From assembly GCA_025361995.1 (NCBI GenBank), contig JANYIP010000200.1:1-13651 (forward strand): DNA of 13,651 bases. The letters run 5' to 3'. The position numbers and the translations under genes were made by a program. A model generated the notes under the pieces. It did not search any database, had not been told where the DNA came from, and was given only the letters and a program-made list of their open reading frames with translations. Source of the DNA: Streptomycetales bacterium. GTDB taxonomy: Bacteria > Actinomycetota > Actinomycetes > Prado026. Positions 1 through 5,525 of the stretch are shown piece by piece (positions within the stretch are counted from its first letter, which is position 1; each line of letters starts with the position of its first letter).

Positions 1-215
1 TCGCCGTGCACGCCGACCTGCTGCTCGGGGACGCGCAACGCCGCAGCGACCTCGCGGCGGCGGCGACCGGCGCGGTCGGCCAGTACGACTGGGAGCAGGT
101 CGCGCGCAAGGTGCTCGCGGTGTACGAGACAGTCACGTGGAACGGCCTCAAGGTCCGCGAGGACTCGCGCGGGCAGCTCTTCGGGCGGTTCACCCGCCTG
201 AAAGATGACGACTGA
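1..215 (+). CDS. pimA: PimA-type GT4 mannosyltransferase, C-terminal end (5' truncated by window)
   Basis: Only the last 70 or so residues are present; the reading frame is open to the left edge. The tail carries QYDWEQVARKVLAVYETV followed by KVREDSRGQ, which resembles the C-terminus of actinobacterial phosphatidylinositol alpha-mannosyltransferase (GT-B fold, GT4 family). In the family this enzyme transfers the first mannose from GDP-mannose to phosphatidylinositol on the inner face of the membrane. The GDP-mannose and lipid binding motifs lie outside the window, so the call rests on the tail and on gene order: pimA lies upstream of pdxST-yebC-ruvCAB in many actinobacteria. The stop codon overlaps the next gene by 11 bases, suggesting translational coupling. 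Another GT4 mannosyltransferase is possible. Confidence 0.72.
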   Translation, partial: AVHADLLLGDAQRRSDLAAAATGAVGQYDWEQVARKVLAVYETVTWNGLKVREDSRGQLFGRFTRLKDDD

Positions 216-765
216 TGGCTGGAGCCTGATGGGGAAGGCACTGGTCGCTCTCGCGGTCGTCGCGCTCGTCGCGGCCTACCTGCGCGGCGTCGCCGGCCGG
301 CTCGACCGGTTGCACGTACGTATCGAGGCTGCCCGCGACGCGCTCGATGCCCAGCTGGTCCGACGTACCTCGGCGGCCATCGACCTCGCGCACGCCGGCA
401 TCCTCGACCCGGCCACCAGCGTGCTCCTCGCCGAGGAGGCGTACGGCGCCCAGACTGCCGGTGAGCGCGACCGGCCGCGGGCCGAGAGCGAGCTGACCGG
501 TGCGCTCAACGCGGCGCTGCCCGACGAGGTGACGGTCGAGGTGCTCAACTCCAGCGCGCGCGGGCAGGAGCTGCTCAACGGTCTCGCCGTCGCGTGCGGG
601 CGGGTGGTGCTCGCTCGGCGCTTCTACAACGACGCGGTGCGGACCACCCAGGTGATCCGGCGTCGGCGCCTGGTGCGGTGGCTGCGGCTGGCGGGTACGG
701 CTCCCTTCCCGGAGTCCTTCGAGATGGACGACCACCCGCCCCGCAGTCTCGGGCTGGCTGCCTGA
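205..765 (+). CDS. LemA-like single-pass membrane protein
   Basis: 186 residues. One hydrophobic segment (about residues 10-26) is followed by a mostly helical, charged domain. Two stretches resemble LemA-family proteins: the start of the domain (RLDRLHVRIEAARDALDAQL then RR, about 32-54) and the end (ARRFYNDAVR at about 137-146 and APFPESFEM at 166-174, like the LemA YN...VR...P ending). I infer a membrane-anchored protein with a helical bundle; LemA family function is poorly defined. The ATG at 205 lies inside the last codons of the mannosyltransferase gene (11-base overlap), so the two are probably cotranslated. An internal Met at residue 9, just before the membrane segment, is an alternative start. 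Similarity is weak in the middle (residues 60-130), so this is a LemA-like rather than a confirmed LemA call. Confidence 0.62.
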   Translation: MTTDGWSLMGKALVALAVVALVAAYLRGVAGRLDRLHVRIEAARDALDAQLVRRTSAAIDLAHAGILDPATSVLLAEEAYGAQTAGERDRPRAESELTGALNAALPDEVTVEVLNSSARGQELLNGLAVACGRVVLARRFYNDAVRTTQVIRRRRLVRWLRLAGTAPFPESFEMDDHPPRSLGLAA

Positions 766-791
766 ACGCCAGGAGTTCACCTGGTCTCCCG

Positions 792-797
792 TACGAT
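792..797 (+). promoter_or_regulatory. -10 element TACGAT of a leaderless promoter
   Basis: TACGAT fits the actinobacterial TANNNT -10 consensus. Six bases separate it from the GTG at 804, so transcription would begin at or next to the start codon, giving a leaderless mRNA. No ribosome binding site sits before 804 and no clear -35 is visible. Confidence 0.6.
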
Positions 798-803
798 CAT
801 GGC

Positions 804-1868
804 GTGTCCTTCGCATCCGCCTCAGTCCGTGCCAGCCGTCGGCGGGGGACAGCACCAGCCGTCGTCGGGGCGATCGCCGTGCTCGCGGCACTAGCCGCCT
901 GCTCCGCGAGCTCGACCCCGGCGCCCACCCCGACGGTCAGCTCGGCGAGCCCCACGCCGACGCCAACGCCGACGCTGACTCCCACGCCGACCGTCGAGCG
1001 GTCGTTCCTGTCCGGACGGGTCGGCGGGACGAACGGACCGGTCCTCGTGGTGAAGATGGACAACACGCCCAAGAGCAACCCGCACGCGGGCATCAAGTAC
1101 GCCGACGTCGTCTATCTTGAGCAGGTCGAGGGCGGGCTGAGCCGCTACGCGGTGGTGTTCTCGTCGCAGATCCCGAAGACCGTGGGCCCGGTGCGGAGCG
1201 CTCGCATCGCCGACATCGAGCTCCTGCGTCAGTACGGCAAGATCGCCTTCGCGTACTCCGGAGCCCAGTCGAAGATGCTGCCGGTGCTCAAGGCGGCGGA
1301 CCTCTACAACGTCAGCGACGACACCGGGGGCGAGGGGTACCGGCGGGACAACAGCAAGTGGAGCGCGCCGGACAACCTCTTCGCCGACCCGCTGATCCTG
1401 TTCAAGCGGGCCCCGAACGCCGCGCACGCTGTCGACGTCGGTTTCACCTTCGACGACATCGTGCCGCCGGGGGGCAGACCGGTGAGGACGGTGTCCGCGA
1501 GCTTCCCGGCGACGACGGTCACGTTCAGCTGGGACGGCAGCAGCCGGTGGCTGGCCGCGATGAACGGCGTCAAGGCGATGGCGGCCGAGGGCGGCCAGCT
1601 CGGCGGGACGACGGTGATCATCCAGTACGTGACCGTGACCAGGTCGATCTACCACGACATCAACAACAACTACACCCCGATGTCCACGACTGTCGGTACG
1701 GGGACCGCGGTGATCCTGCGCAACGGCCAGGCCTGGAACGCGACCTGGTCCCGCCCGACGCAGACGTCGGGCACGCAGTGGACGGTGGGTGGCCGGCCGT
1801 TCCCGCTCGCGGCCGGCCAGATCTGGATCCTGCTGATCAACAAGGACAAGCCGGCCGTCCTGCAGTAG
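804..1868 (+). CDS. DUF3048 (YerB-like) lipoprotein
   Basis: 354 residues. The N-terminus has basic residues (SRRR, 11-14), a hydrophobic stretch (17-31) and a lipobox LAAC (30-33), so Cys33 should be lipidated and the protein anchored outside the membrane. A Thr/Pro-rich linker (about 38-63) follows. The folded part contains signatures of the DUF3048 family (Bacillus YerB): VVKMDN (82-87), ADVVYLEQVEGG (100-111) and GPVRSAR (128-134). The biochemical role of the family is not established; a cell-envelope location is the only safe inference. I chose GTG 804 because it gives a compact lipoprotein signal and sits six bases after a TACGAT -10 element; the frame stays open upstream to about 594 but that part overlaps the preceding gene. 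ATG 799 is in another frame. It is transcribed in the same direction as the genes around it but probably from its own promoter. Confidence 0.85.
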   Translation: MSFASASVRASRRRGTAPAVVGAIAVLAALAACSASSTPAPTPTVSSASPTPTPTPTLTPTPTVERSFLSGRVGGTNGPVLVVKMDNTPKSNPHAGIKYADVVYLEQVEGGLSRYAVVFSSQIPKTVGPVRSARIADIELLRQYGKIAFAYSGAQSKMLPVLKAADLYNVSDDTGGEGYRRDNSKWSAPDNLFADPLILFKRAPNAAHAVDVGFTFDDIVPPGGRPVRTVSASFPATTVTFSWDGSSRWLAAMNGVKAMAAEGGQLGGTTVIIQYVTVTRSIYHDINNNYTPMSTTVGTGTAVILRNGQAWNATWSRPTQTSGTQWTVGGRPFPLAAGQIWILLINKDKPAVLQ

Positions 1869-1894
1869 GCATCGGCCAGCGGGGCGATCAGCCG

Positions 1895-1900
1895 TACGAT
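1895..1900 (+). promoter_or_regulatory. -10 element TACGAT of the pdxS promoter
   Basis: A second TACGAT, identical to the one at 792, lies in the 84-base gap before pdxS. It predicts a transcription start near 1907 and a leader of about 46 bases. The ATG at 1899 overlaps this hexamer and would be left out of the transcript, which argues against it as the pdxS start. Confidence 0.55.
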
Positions 1901-1952
1901 GGACAGGGAATCCCACCCGACTAGCCCCGACTACCTGTCCGTGAGGTCCGAG

Positions 1953-2888
1953 TTGTCCAGCACCAGCGCCCAGCCGTCCGTCCCCGAGTCAGCCGCCGGA
2001 GTGACCGGTGTGACCGGAACTGCCCGCGTCAAGCGCGGCATGGCCGAGATGCTCAAGGGCGGGGTGATCATGGACGTGATCGACCCCGAGCAGGCCAAGA
2101 TCGCCGAGGACGCCGGCGCGGTCGCCGTGATGGCGCTGGAGCGGGTCCCCGCTGATATCCGCCGTGACGGTGGCGTGGCCCGGATGTCCGACCCCGACAT
2201 GATCGACGGCATCATCGCCGCCGTGTCCATCCCGGTGATGGCCAAGGCCCGGATCGGTCACATGGTCGAGGCCCAGGTCCTGCAGAGCCTCGGGGTCGAC
2301 TACATCGACGAGTCCGAGGTCCTGACCCCGGCGGACGAGAGCCACCACATCGACAAGTGGGCGTTCACCGTTCCGTTCGTCTGCGGCGCCACCAACCTCG
2401 GTGAGGCGGTCCGCCGGATCAGCGAGGGCGCTGCGATGATCCGCAGCAAGGGCGAGGCCGGCACCGGCAACGTGGTCGAGGCCACCCGGCACATGCGGCA
2501 GATCCGCGCCGACATCCGCCGCCTGACCACGATGGACGAGACCGAGCTGTACGCCGCGGCCAAGGAGCACCAGGCTCCGATCGAGGTGCTGCGCGAGATC
2601 GCCGAGCTCGGCAAGCTGCCGGTCGTCCTGTTCACCGCCGGCGGCATCGCGACGCCCGCGGACGCCGCCATGATGATGCAGCTCGGCGCCGAGGGCGTCT
2701 TCGTCGGCTCGGGCATCTTCAAGTCGGGCGACCCCGCCAAGCGCGCCGAGGCCATCGTCAAGGCGACCACCTTCTTCGACGACCCTGATGTCATCGCCAA
2801 GGTGTCCCGCGGGCTCGGTGAGGCCATGGTCGGCATCAACATCTCGACGCTCCCCGAGAGCGAGCGGTTCGCCGGTCGCGGCTGGTGA
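1953..2888 (+). CDS. pdxS: Pyridoxal 5'-phosphate synthase subunit PdxS
   Basis: 311 residues from TTG 1953. PdxS is the (beta/alpha)8-barrel synthase that makes pyridoxal 5'-phosphate from ribose 5-phosphate, glyceraldehyde 3-phosphate and ammonia supplied by PdxT; the family forms a dodecamer. The sequence is highly conserved: RVKRGMAEMLKGGVIMDV (25-42, with active-site Asp41), VMAKARIGH (95-103, Schiff-base Lys98), RSKGEAGTG (164-172, second lysine Lys166) and GGIATPADAA with FVGSGIFKSGDPAKRA near the C-terminus. It ends in GRGW, typical of actinobacterial PdxS. Start choice: TTG 1953 gives MSST..., has GTGAGG at 1941-1946 as a possible ribosome binding site, and fits the short variable N-terminus of relatives. 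GTG 1941 is an in-frame alternative. ATG 1899 is disfavoured because it lies in the promoter. The gene overlaps pdxT by four bases (GTGA). Confidence 0.95.
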   Translation: MSSTSAQPSVPESAAGVTGVTGTARVKRGMAEMLKGGVIMDVIDPEQAKIAEDAGAVAVMALERVPADIRRDGGVARMSDPDMIDGIIAAVSIPVMAKARIGHMVEAQVLQSLGVDYIDESEVLTPADESHHIDKWAFTVPFVCGATNLGEAVRRISEGAAMIRSKGEAGTGNVVEATRHMRQIRADIRRLTTMDETELYAAAKEHQAPIEVLREIAELGKLPVVLFTAGGIATPADAAMMMQLGAEGVFVGSGIFKSGDPAKRAEAIVKATTFFDDPDVIAKVSRGLGEAMVGINISTLPESERFAGRGW

Positions 2889-3493
2889 CGGCGCCCCTCG
2901 TCGGCGTCTTCGCTCTGCAGGGGGATGTCCGGGAACATCTGCGCGCGCTCGAGGCCTGTGGTGCCGCGGCAGTCGCGGTCCGGCGCCCGGCCGAGCTGGC
3001 CGGGCTGGCCGGTATCGTCCTGCCAGGCGGTGAGTCCACGACCATGTCCAAGCTGGCCGTCGCGTTCGACCTGCTCGAGCCGCTGCGCGAGGCCGTGCGC
3101 GGGGGGCTGCCGGCGTACGGGTCCTGCGCCGGGATGATCATGCTGGCCGATGCCGTCCTCGACGGGCGGCCCGACCAAGAGACTGTCGGCGGAATCGACA
3201 TGACCGTGCGGCGCAACGCCTTCGGCCGCCAAGTCGACTCGTTCGAGGCAGACCTGCACTTCGCCGAGCTGGCAGGGCCGGCGGTGCACGCCGTGTTCAT
3301 CCGGGCGCCGTGGGTCGAGTCGGTGGGGGAGCAGGTGCGGGTGCTGGGGACCGTACCGGGACCGGATGGGGGCGAGGCTAGGATCGTGGCGGTCCGACAA
3401 GGCAACCTGCTGGCCACCTCCTTCCACCCCGAGCTCACAGGGGACACCCGGGTGCACCACTACTTCGTCGACATTGTGAGAGGGCAGGTATGA
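2885..3493 (+). CDS. pdxT: Pyridoxal 5'-phosphate synthase glutaminase subunit PdxT
   Basis: 202 residues. PdxT is a class I glutamine amidotransferase that hydrolyses glutamine and channels ammonia into PdxS. The triad is visible: Cys81 in YGSCAGMIML, and His181 and Glu183 in SFHPELTGD. The GGEST motif (48-52) that helps form the oxyanion and glutamine site is also present. Length is close to the usual 190-200 residues. The GTG start overlaps the pdxS stop as GTGA, and the 3' end overlaps yebC as ATGA, so all three genes are probably translated from one mRNA. This pair implies de novo vitamin B6 synthesis by the deoxyxylulose-5-phosphate-independent route. Confidence 0.96.
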   Translation: MTAPLVGVFALQGDVREHLRALEACGAAAVAVRRPAELAGLAGIVLPGGESTTMSKLAVAFDLLEPLREAVRGGLPAYGSCAGMIMLADAVLDGRPDQETVGGIDMTVRRNAFGRQVDSFEADLHFAELAGPAVHAVFIRAPWVESVGEQVRVLGTVPGPDGGEARIVAVRQGNLLATSFHPELTGDTRVHHYFVDIVRGQV

Positions 3494-4242
3494 GCGGCCA
3501 CTCCAAGTGGGCCACCACCAAGCACAAGAAGGCCGTCATCGATGCCAAGCGCGGCAAGCTCTTCGCCAAGCTGATCAAGAACATCGAGGTCGCGGCGAAG
3601 ACCGGCGGCGGCGACCCCGACGGCAACCCCACCTTGTACGACGCCCTGGTCAAGGCGCGCAAGAACTCGGTCCCCGCCGACAACATCGACCGTGCCCTCA
3701 AGCGCGGCTCCGGGGCCGAGGCCGGCGGCGCCGACTGGCAGACGATCATGTACGAGGGGTACGGCCCGAGCGGTGTCGCCGTCCTCATCGAGTGCCTGAC
3801 CGACAACCGCAACCGGGCCGCGTCAGAAGTGCGCGTCGCGATGACCCGCAACGGCGGCAGCATGGCCGACCCGGGTTCGGTGCAGTACCTGTTCACCCGC
3901 AAGGGCGTGATCCTCGTACCCAAGGCCGAGGGGGTGGACGAGGACGCTGTTCTCGGCGCGGTCCTGGACGCCGGTGCCGAAGAGGTCAACGACCTGGGCG
4001 ACTCCTTCGAGGTGGTCAGCGAGGCTGGCGACTTGGTGGCCGTCCGAACCGCTCTGCAGACCGCGGGCATCGAGTACGAGTCCGCCGAGGCGTCCTTCCT
4101 GCCCAGCGTGACCGTCGAGCTCGACGCTGACTCGGCGCCCAAGGTGTTCCGGCTGATCGAGGCCCTCGAGGACAGCGACGACGTCCAGAACGTGTGGGCG
4201 AACTTCGACGTGAGCGACGACCTGGAGCTCGCGGACTGGTGA
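3490..4242 (+). CDS. yebC: YebC/PmpR family protein
   Basis: 250 residues, the normal family length. It opens with the invariant MSGHSKWATTKHKKAVIDAK and contains NSVPADNIDRALKRG (59-73) and YEGYGPSG (88-95), followed by the acidic C-terminal domains. Members are annotated as DNA-binding regulators, while the mitochondrial relative TACO1 and more recent bacterial work point to a role on the ribosome. Which applies here cannot be told from sequence. ATG 3490 overlaps the pdxT stop by four bases and is preceded by GAGAGGGCAGG, a usable ribosome binding site. Position before ruvC is conserved in many bacteria; here the two are separated by three extra genes. A strong hairpin at 4270-4301 follows. 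Confidence 0.95.
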   Translation: MSGHSKWATTKHKKAVIDAKRGKLFAKLIKNIEVAAKTGGGDPDGNPTLYDALVKARKNSVPADNIDRALKRGSGAEAGGADWQTIMYEGYGPSGVAVLIECLTDNRNRAASEVRVAMTRNGGSMADPGSVQYLFTRKGVILVPKAEGVDEDAVLGAVLDAGAEEVNDLGDSFEVVSEAGDLVAVRTALQTAGIEYESAEASFLPSVTVELDADSAPKVFRLIEALEDSDDVQNVWANFDVSDDLELADW

Positions 4243-4269
4243 GCCGGCTCGGGCTCACCGAGATGGCGC

Positions 4270-4301
4270 GGGGCGGGCTGCCAACCGCCGCAGCCCGCCC
4301 C
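4270..4301 (+). terminator. GC-rich hairpin after yebC, probable terminator
   Basis: A perfect 11-bp stem: GGGGCGGGCTG (4270-4280) pairs with CAGCCCGCCCC (4291-4301) around a 10-base loop. Only two T follow, so this is a U-poor hairpin of the kind common in actinobacteria. It lies 28 bases past the yebC stop and ends one base before the -10 element of the next gene. Confidence 0.6.
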
Positions 4302-4302
4302 T

Positions 4303-4308
4303 TAGGCT
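4303..4308 (+). promoter_or_regulatory. -10 element TAGGCT of a leaderless promoter
   Basis: TAGGCT fits TANNNT and lies six bases before ATG 4315, the same spacing as TACGAT to GTG 804. This predicts leaderless transcription of the acetyltransferase. The region where a -35 would lie is part of the hairpin at 4270-4301. Confidence 0.5.
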
Positions 4309-4314
4309 GTGATC

Positions 4315-4953
4315 ATGAGTGGGTGGCGGCTGGCGCAGACGTCGGACCTCGAGTACGTGATAGAGACCCTCGCGCAGGGCTTCGTCGACGACCCGTTGTG
4401 GGGGGTATGGGCGCTGCCTGACGTAGTCGGCCGGGTCGACGCGCTGCGGGCTCACTGGACCACCTTCGTGCTTGCGGGGATGAAGTACGACGGCGTGATC
4501 ATGAGCCCGGGCGGCGAGGCTGTCGCGCTGTGGGTCCCGCCGGGCGTACCCGAGATGGACGAGGCCGACGAGGAATCGATTCTGACCGCGACGCCGACGC
4601 TCTTCGGCGACCGTGCGCCACTGCTCTTCGAGGTGTACGAGATGTTCGCGCAGGGCAGGCCCCTCGAGCCGGCGAACTGGCTCCTGAGCCTGCTCGCCAC
4701 CAGCCCGGCGCATCGGGGAAAGGGCGCCGGGATGCAGTTGGTCGAGGACTTCCTCGCGCGCGTGGACGCCGAGCAGGTGCCCGCGTACCTGGAGTCGACG
4801 AACCCGGCGAACCTGGCGCGCTACGGCCGCGCTGGTTTCGTGCGGCTGGCTGAGTTCACGGCGCCGGACGGGCCGACCGTGACGACGATGTGGCGCCCCC
4901 CGGCGGCGCGATCTTTAGCGATCACCGGGTCCGACCGGCGTGTCGCCCGGTGA
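4315..4953 (+). CDS. GNAT family N-acetyltransferase, puromycin-acetyltransferase-like
   Basis: 212 residues. The C-terminal half carries the GNAT acetyl-CoA site: LLSLLATSPAHRGKGAGMQL (123-142), where RGKGAG is the pyrophosphate-binding loop, then VPAYLESTNPANLARYGRAGF (155-175), the motif B region with the usual Tyr. The layout (W-L-x-L-x-x-x-P, then YLEST..N...Y...GF, then a P-x-G-P segment) resembles puromycin N-acetyltransferase and related actinobacterial enzymes, but the substrate cannot be deduced. ATG 4315 was chosen over GTG 4309 because it sits at the predicted transcription start of a TAGGCT promoter. The last 15 or so residues (ARSLAITGSDRRVAR) extend beyond the usual family end and are encoded by a palindrome at 4908-4967. 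The stop overlaps the start of the lipoprotein gene by four bases. Confidence 0.82.
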   Translation: MSGWRLAQTSDLEYVIETLAQGFVDDPLWGVWALPDVVGRVDALRAHWTTFVLAGMKYDGVIMSPGGEAVALWVPPGVPEMDEADEESILTATPTLFGDRAPLLFEVYEMFAQGRPLEPANWLLSLLATSPAHRGKGAGMQLVEDFLARVDAEQVPAYLESTNPANLARYGRAGFVRLAEFTAPDGPTVTTMWRPPAARSLAITGSDRRVAR

Positions 4954-4967
4954 TCGCTCAAGATCGC
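4908..4967. repeat. 60-base near-perfect palindrome at the acetyltransferase/lipoprotein junction
   Basis: Two 22-base arms (4908-4929 and 4946-4967) are inverted copies with one mismatch (T4916 opposite C4959). The shared core is GCGATCACCGGG on the left and CCCGGTGATCGC on the right. Within the 16-base spacer, CGAC (4932-4935) can pair with GTCG (4942-4945), so the RNA could form a 25-bp hairpin with a six-base loop. The stop codon of the acetyltransferase (4951-4953) and the GTG start of the lipoprotein (4950) lie in the right arm. No T-tract follows. Confidence 0.9.
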
Positions 4968-5525
4968 CGGGGAGGGCGGGCGGCGGTGGTGGGGGTGGTG
5001 GCGCTCTTGGCGGGGACGGTGCTGGCGGGGTGTACGGCGGCGAGCGCTCCGACCAGCTCGGCGTACCCGACGGCGCCCCCGCCGGTCACACCGCCACCGA
5101 CGCCGCCACCGACGCCGAGACCAGCCGGAGAGGCGCTGCCTTTCGCGATCCCGGCGGTGCGCTGGGACTACGTGGCGCGTGGTCCGCTGCCAGTCGGGTG
5201 CGCGCTGCAGGGGCGTGCGACGGTGACGATCAGCGGCGGGTCGCAGGCGTACGCGACGGGTCCGAGCCTGACCTGCCCGGCGAGCCGGCACTACCTGGTG
5301 CGCGGCGTGGTGAAGCTGGCCGTGAAGCAGCCGTTCGGCTGGATCTACGTGGCCCACGCCGGGCCGTCGGCGCCGGTGCGCGACCAGGCGCCGTCGCAGC
5401 TCACCCCCGCGAAGACCTGCACGACAGGGCAGCTGCTACGCGCAGTCGCGTCGTTCGTGCTCACCTGGCCGGACGGGCACCAGGTGCGTTACAAGATCTA
5501 CGGGCGGGCGGTGGCCTGCGCCTGA
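4950..5525 (+). CDS. Secreted lipoprotein of unknown function, Pro-rich linker, four cysteines
   Basis: 191 residues from GTG 4950. Residues 5-27 form a lipoprotein signal (DRRGGR, a hydrophobic core, then LAGC at 25-28), so Cys28 should be lipidated. A Pro/Thr linker (39-59, with PPPVTPPPTPPPTPRP) leads to a small domain of about 130 residues with four cysteines (84, 109, 157, 190), which could form two disulfides outside the cell. I do not recognise the domain. The GTG overlaps the acetyltransferase stop as GTGA and lacks a clear ribosome binding site, so translation probably depends on coupling. An in-frame start near 4890 is possible but would put a long extension before the signal and overlap the upstream gene by 64 bases. 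The 3' end overlaps the convergent acyltransferase gene by 28 bases. Confidence 0.75.
   Translation: MIAQDRRGGRAAVVGVVALLAGTVLAGCTAASAPTSSAYPTAPPPVTPPPTPPPTPRPAGEALPFAIPAVRWDYVARGPLPVGCALQGRATVTISGGSQAYATGPSLTCPASRHYLVRGVVKLAVKQPFGWIYVAHAGPSAPVRDQAPSQLTPAKTCTTGQLLRAVASFVLTWPDGHQVRYKIYGRAVACA

Noticed and set aside
940..995. Tandem repeat coding for Thr/Pro in the DUF3048 lipoprotein
   Set aside because: It is an imperfect low-complexity linker typical of actinobacterial lipoproteins and not remarkable by itself.
190..1916. Long minus-strand open frames across the left part (190-891, 891-1916)
   Set aside because: They lie opposite genes with clear family or signal features, are rich in Arg/Gly/His, and have no recognisable domains; long antisense frames are expected in GC-rich DNA.
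1899..1952. ATG 1899 as the pdxS start
   Set aside because: It overlaps the TACGAT -10 hexamer and would add 18 residues not typical of PdxS; the transcript likely starts after it.
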